This document shows, piece by piece, positions 5,147 through 7,115 of a DNA stretch of 7,115 nt. A model generated the notes under the pieces. That model was not told the origin of the DNA. It did not search any database and was given only the letters and a program-made list of their open reading frames with translations. How positions within the stretch are numbered: position 1 is the first letter of the stretch; each line of letters opens with the position of its first letter. The translations under genes and the position numbers were made by a program. The DNA lies in contig DKYS01000100.1 in NCBI GenBank assembly GCA_002493395.1, positions 989 through 8,103 on the forward strand, given 5' to 3'. This stretch comes from Turicibacter sp. UBA7094 (GTDB lineage: Bacteria; Bacillota_I; Bacilli_A; MOL361; Turicibacteraceae).

Positions 5147-5176
5147 AAAAAGCAAGGGTTATTCACCTTGCTTTTT
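5147..5176. terminator. Bidirectional intrinsic terminator overlapping the GNAT gene stop codon
   Basis: AAAAAGCAAGG (5147-5157) and CCTTGCTTTTT (5166-5176) are perfect inverted repeats around an 8-base loop that contains the TAA stop (5159-5161). A T tract follows the stem on both strands (interrupted after five T on the - strand). The last codons of the GNAT-like protein (KKQGE) are therefore part of the terminator. Confidence 0.85.
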
Positions 5177-5719
5177 TTGTTTACATCCCTCACAATCACA
5201 AGGACGGAGGCTATAAACATATTCATATCCTGTTAACGTTGATGGAATTTTCACACACTGCGTATCTTGAACAACTCCATCAACCACCTTTGTATTTACA
5301 AACGACATGCGTTCCCAAAAACCAATTGCTCTTCGAACAGAACGCAACCGAATCATATCTAACTCTTTAAGTAACGATGAACAATCTAACAGGTGCTCAA
5401 ACACCTTTTTCCCAAATCCACAACCCATCGGCAATGTCATAAACTTATTAATCTTCATATAGGCAATTTGACGAAGATCACCCATATTATTCGGATAATA
5501 AAGTTCTAACTGAAATAACCAGTTCCATGGCCCACTAGAATAATGGTATTTTACCTCATATCCATATCGCTTTCGGTTAATAATTAATACAACATCACTG
5601 CATAACAACTGATCCAATCCCTTTTTCCATTTTAAACAAAACGCTGCTACCTCTTCCGTTACTAACTCCACTAAATCTGATTTATTTTCGACATGACGAT
5701 GGTCTACTGTCACATTCAT
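5159..5719 (-). CDS. GNAT-like N-acetyltransferase with cysteine-rich C-terminus
   Basis: This 186-residue protein shows the core of the GNAT fold in its middle. A beta strand (QIAYMKINKFMTLP, 84-97) leads into a glycine loop resembling the acetyl-CoA pyrophosphate-binding motif A (MGCGFGKKVFEHLL, 98-111). A strand-helix of motif B type (IRLRSVRRAIGFWERMSFV, 123-141) follows, ending in the familiar 'FWERMSF' (compare the usual 'FYEKLGF'). The N-terminal ~80 residues are less clear, with a tryptophan-rich strand (GPWNWLFQLELYYP). The C-terminus ends in C174-x-C176-x-x-C179 followed by lysines, which is unusual for GNAT proteins and could bind metal. The substrate is unknown. The ATG at 5719 has a GGAGGG site about five bases upstream. 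It is a single-gene unit with its own promoter (5750-5755) and a terminator over its stop codon. The glycine loop is degenerate relative to textbook Q/RxxGxG/A, so enzymatic activity is not certain. Confidence 0.6.
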   Translation of the reverse strand: MNVTVDHRHVENKSDLVELVTEEVAAFCLKWKKGLDQLLCSDVVLIINRKRYGYEVKYHYSSGPWNWLFQLELYYPNNMGDLRQIAYMKINKFMTLPMGCGFGKKVFEHLLDCSSLLKELDMIRLRSVRRAIGFWERMSFVNTKVVDGVVQDTQCVKIPSTLTGYEYVYSLRPCDCEGCKQKKQGE

Positions 5720-5749
5720 AACAGCCCTCCCCTCGTATGTAGTCCTTTC

Positions 5750-5755
5750 ATTATA
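5750..5755 (-). promoter_or_regulatory. -10 box of the GNAT-like gene promoter
   Basis: The - strand reads TATAAT about 30 bases upstream of the ATG at 5719. The region 16-18 bases further upstream (GGTACAGA) is only a weak -35. The position between the pgcA terminator and the gene supports it. Confidence 0.55.
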
Positions 5756-5794
5756 TGCAAAAAAATATATTTCTGTACCTTATTTCCCCAACAA

Positions 5795-5830
5795 AAAAAC
5801 TTCTATGATAAATTTATCATAGAAGTTTTT
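5795..5830 (-). terminator. Intrinsic terminator of the phosphohexomutase gene
   Basis: AAAAACTTCTATGATAAA (5795-5812) and its exact reverse complement (5813-5830) form a perfect 36-bp palindrome. On the - strand the stem ends in seven T residues (5793-5799). It lies about 30 bases after the stop codon at 5862 and separates the household gene from the genes to the left. It is symmetric and could also work on the + strand. Confidence 0.88.
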
Positions 5831-5861
5831 AGTAAGTGTGTGTGTCGTAAGCAAAAAATAA

Positions 5862-7115
5862 TTAAGCAATAATCTGATTTACGCGCGCTAAAACGTCTTC
5901 TTTAATTTGCGCAACTTGTGCATCGGCTTTCTCTAATACATCAGAAATAACTCCAATGTAAACCTTTGCCTTTGGCTCTGTTCCCGATGGACGTAAAACA
6001 AACCAAGAACCGTCTTCTAATGTATATTTTAAAACATTTGATTTCGGTAAATTAATAACTGATGTTGAATCGTTCGTTAAATCTGTATGAACGCTCTCTT
6101 TGTAGTCTTCAACAGAAACAACTTCTTTTCCTGCAACTGTAACTGGTGTGAATTCACGGAAATCTGCTAAAATAGCTTGGATTTTATCAGCACCCTCTTT
6201 ACCTTTTAAAGTAATATTTACTAATGCTTCACGATAGAATCCATAAGTATCGTATAATTCCATTAAAACATCATATAACGTTTTTCCATGCTCTTTGTAA
6301 TAAGCGGCAGCTTCTGCACACATTAATACCGACTGAACAGAATCTTTATCACGAACGAAATCTCCGATTAAGTAACCGTAAGACTCCTCATATCCAAAGA
6401 CATATTCATAATCTGTGTCCTCGATTAAACGTGCCTGCTCACCGATAAACTTAAATCCAGTTAATGTTGACACAACATCAAATCCGTAAGAACGAGCAAT
6501 AGTTGCCCCCATATCAGACGTTACAATCGTATTGAATACTTTTCCTTTCGCTGGTAATGTTCCATGCGCTTTCTTTTGAGATAAAATGTAATGAATTAAA
6601 ATGGCCCCTGTTTGATTTCCTGTTAATAAAACATACTCATTTTCAGGATTTTTAACAGCTAATCCCACGCGGTCTGCATCTGGATCCGTCGCAATTAAAA
6701 TATCTGCATCAATTTCTTTTCCTAATGCAATGGCCATTTCAAAAGCTGACGCCTCCTCTGGATTTGGCGATTTAACCGTTGTGAAGTTTGGATCAGCCAC
6801 GCATTGTTCTTCTACTACGTGTAATTGCTCATATCCGCACTCTGTTAACACGCGACGCACTGGAATATTTGCTGTTCCGTGTAATGGTGAGAACACAATT
6901 TTTAAATCCTTTTTATTGCAATCTGGATTAATCTCTAAAGATTTCACGCGTTCTGTATAAACATCGTCAATCTCTGATCCAATGATTTGAATTAATCCAG
7001 CCTCTTTTAATTCCTCTTCTGATTTAACAGAGATAGCGAATACATCTTCAATCGCATCAACAAGTTCAATCACTTGATCAGCTTCTGATGGAACTAATTG
7101 ACACCCTGTTTCATC
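5862..7115 (-). CDS. pgcA: Phosphoglucomutase/phosphomannomutase, alpha-D-phosphohexomutase family (5' end outside window)
   Basis: The frame is open to the right edge of the window (first visible residues DETGCQLVPSEADQ), so 417 C-terminal residues are seen of an enzyme usually about 570-580 long. The catalytic phosphoserine domain lies outside. Visible motifs, numbered from the first visible residue, are: the metal-binding loop DPDADR (144-149, with the three aspartates that hold Mg2+), the TLTGFKF loop (217-223), the sugar-binding loop GYEESYG (241-247), and the C-terminal phosphate-binding RPSGTEPK (375-382). The enzyme interconverts glucose 6-phosphate and glucose 1-phosphate, and often the mannose forms, in the cytoplasm, feeding nucleotide-sugar, glycolipid and wall-polymer synthesis. 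The sequence resembles Bacillus PgcA most among those I know. A GTG at 7073 is internal and is not the start. A perfect palindromic terminator follows at 5795-5830. Confidence 0.93.
   Translation of the reverse strand, partial: DETGCQLVPSEADQVIELVDAIEDVFAISVKSEEELKEAGLIQIIGSEIDDVYTERVKSLEINPDCNKKDLKIVFSPLHGTANIPVRRVLTECGYEQLHVVEEQCVADPNFTTVKSPNPEEASAFEMAIALGKEIDADILIATDPDADRVGLAVKNPENEYVLLTGNQTGAILIHYILSQKKAHGTLPAKGKVFNTIVTSDMGATIARSYGFDVVSTLTGFKFIGEQARLIEDTDYEYVFGYEESYGYLIGDFVRDKDSVQSVLMCAEAAAYYKEHGKTLYDVLMELYDTYGFYREALVNITLKGKEGADKIQAILADFREFTPVTVAGKEVVSVEDYKESVHTDLTNDSTSVINLPKSNVLKYTLEDGSWFVLRPSGTEPKAKVYIGVISDVLEKADAQVAQIKEDVLARVNQIIA

Noticed and set aside
4973..5155. Longer reading frame that would add about 60 hydrophobic/basic residues to the 160-aa protein
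   Set aside because: It begins against a bidirectional terminator and runs through the promoter-like dyad and leader hairpin. A perfect AGGAGG stands before ATG 4972.
5795..5830. 36-bp perfect palindrome containing ATGATAAATTTATCAT, considered as another operator
   Set aside because: It ends in T tracts just after the pgcA stop and lacks the ATGATACAT core, so terminator explains it fully.

Overview
The window looks like chromosomal DNA from a low-G+C Gram-positive bacterium (Firmicutes). The base composition is AT-rich, Shine-Dalgarno sites are strong (AGGAGG, GGAGG types), promoters are sigma-A-like, and intrinsic terminators are compact. The PgcA-type phosphohexomutase and the SpoVB/MurJ-type flippase also fit. 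A Turicibacter- or Erysipelotrichia-like host is my guess from the overall character; it was not tested.

Layout. Two household genes cut by the window edges bracket an accessory-looking stretch. At the left edge, on the + strand, is the C-terminal half of a lipid-linked oligosaccharide flippase (1-804). At the right edge, on the - strand, is the C-terminal ~417 residues of a phosphoglucomutase/phosphomannomutase (5862-7115). Everything between is on the - strand. Reading in the direction of transcription (right to left), it holds: a GNAT-like protein with a cysteine tail (5159-5719); an unrecognised 160-aa protein (4490-4972) probably co-transcribed with an NdpA/YejK-type nucleoid-associated protein (3432-4436); a 147-aa four-helix membrane protein (2687-3130); a zinc-finger/HTH/Panacea-domain protein (1367-2467); and a 73-aa hypothetical protein (916-1137). 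Intrinsic terminators separate almost every transcription unit (820-855, 2634-2668, 3399-3426, 5147-5176, 5795-5830).

The most interesting part is 1367-3300. The 366-aa protein joins an MqsA-type antitoxin/regulator front end (CxxC...CxxC zinc finger plus HTH) to a SocA-like Panacea domain, the domain of PanA antitoxins. Its promoter (TTGATA, 17 bp, TATAAT) is covered by four copies of a 17-bp palindrome, consensus TAAAATGATACATTTTA. One copy fills the -35/-10 spacer. Three related copies lie upstream of the neighbouring membrane-protein gene, which is a separate, terminated transcription unit. The simplest reading is that the Panacea/HTH protein represses itself and the membrane gene through shared operators. 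The two genes would then form a split-operon toxin-antitoxin or stress/defence module, with the membrane protein as candidate effector. The operators and domain layout are visible in the sequence; the toxin role is inference.
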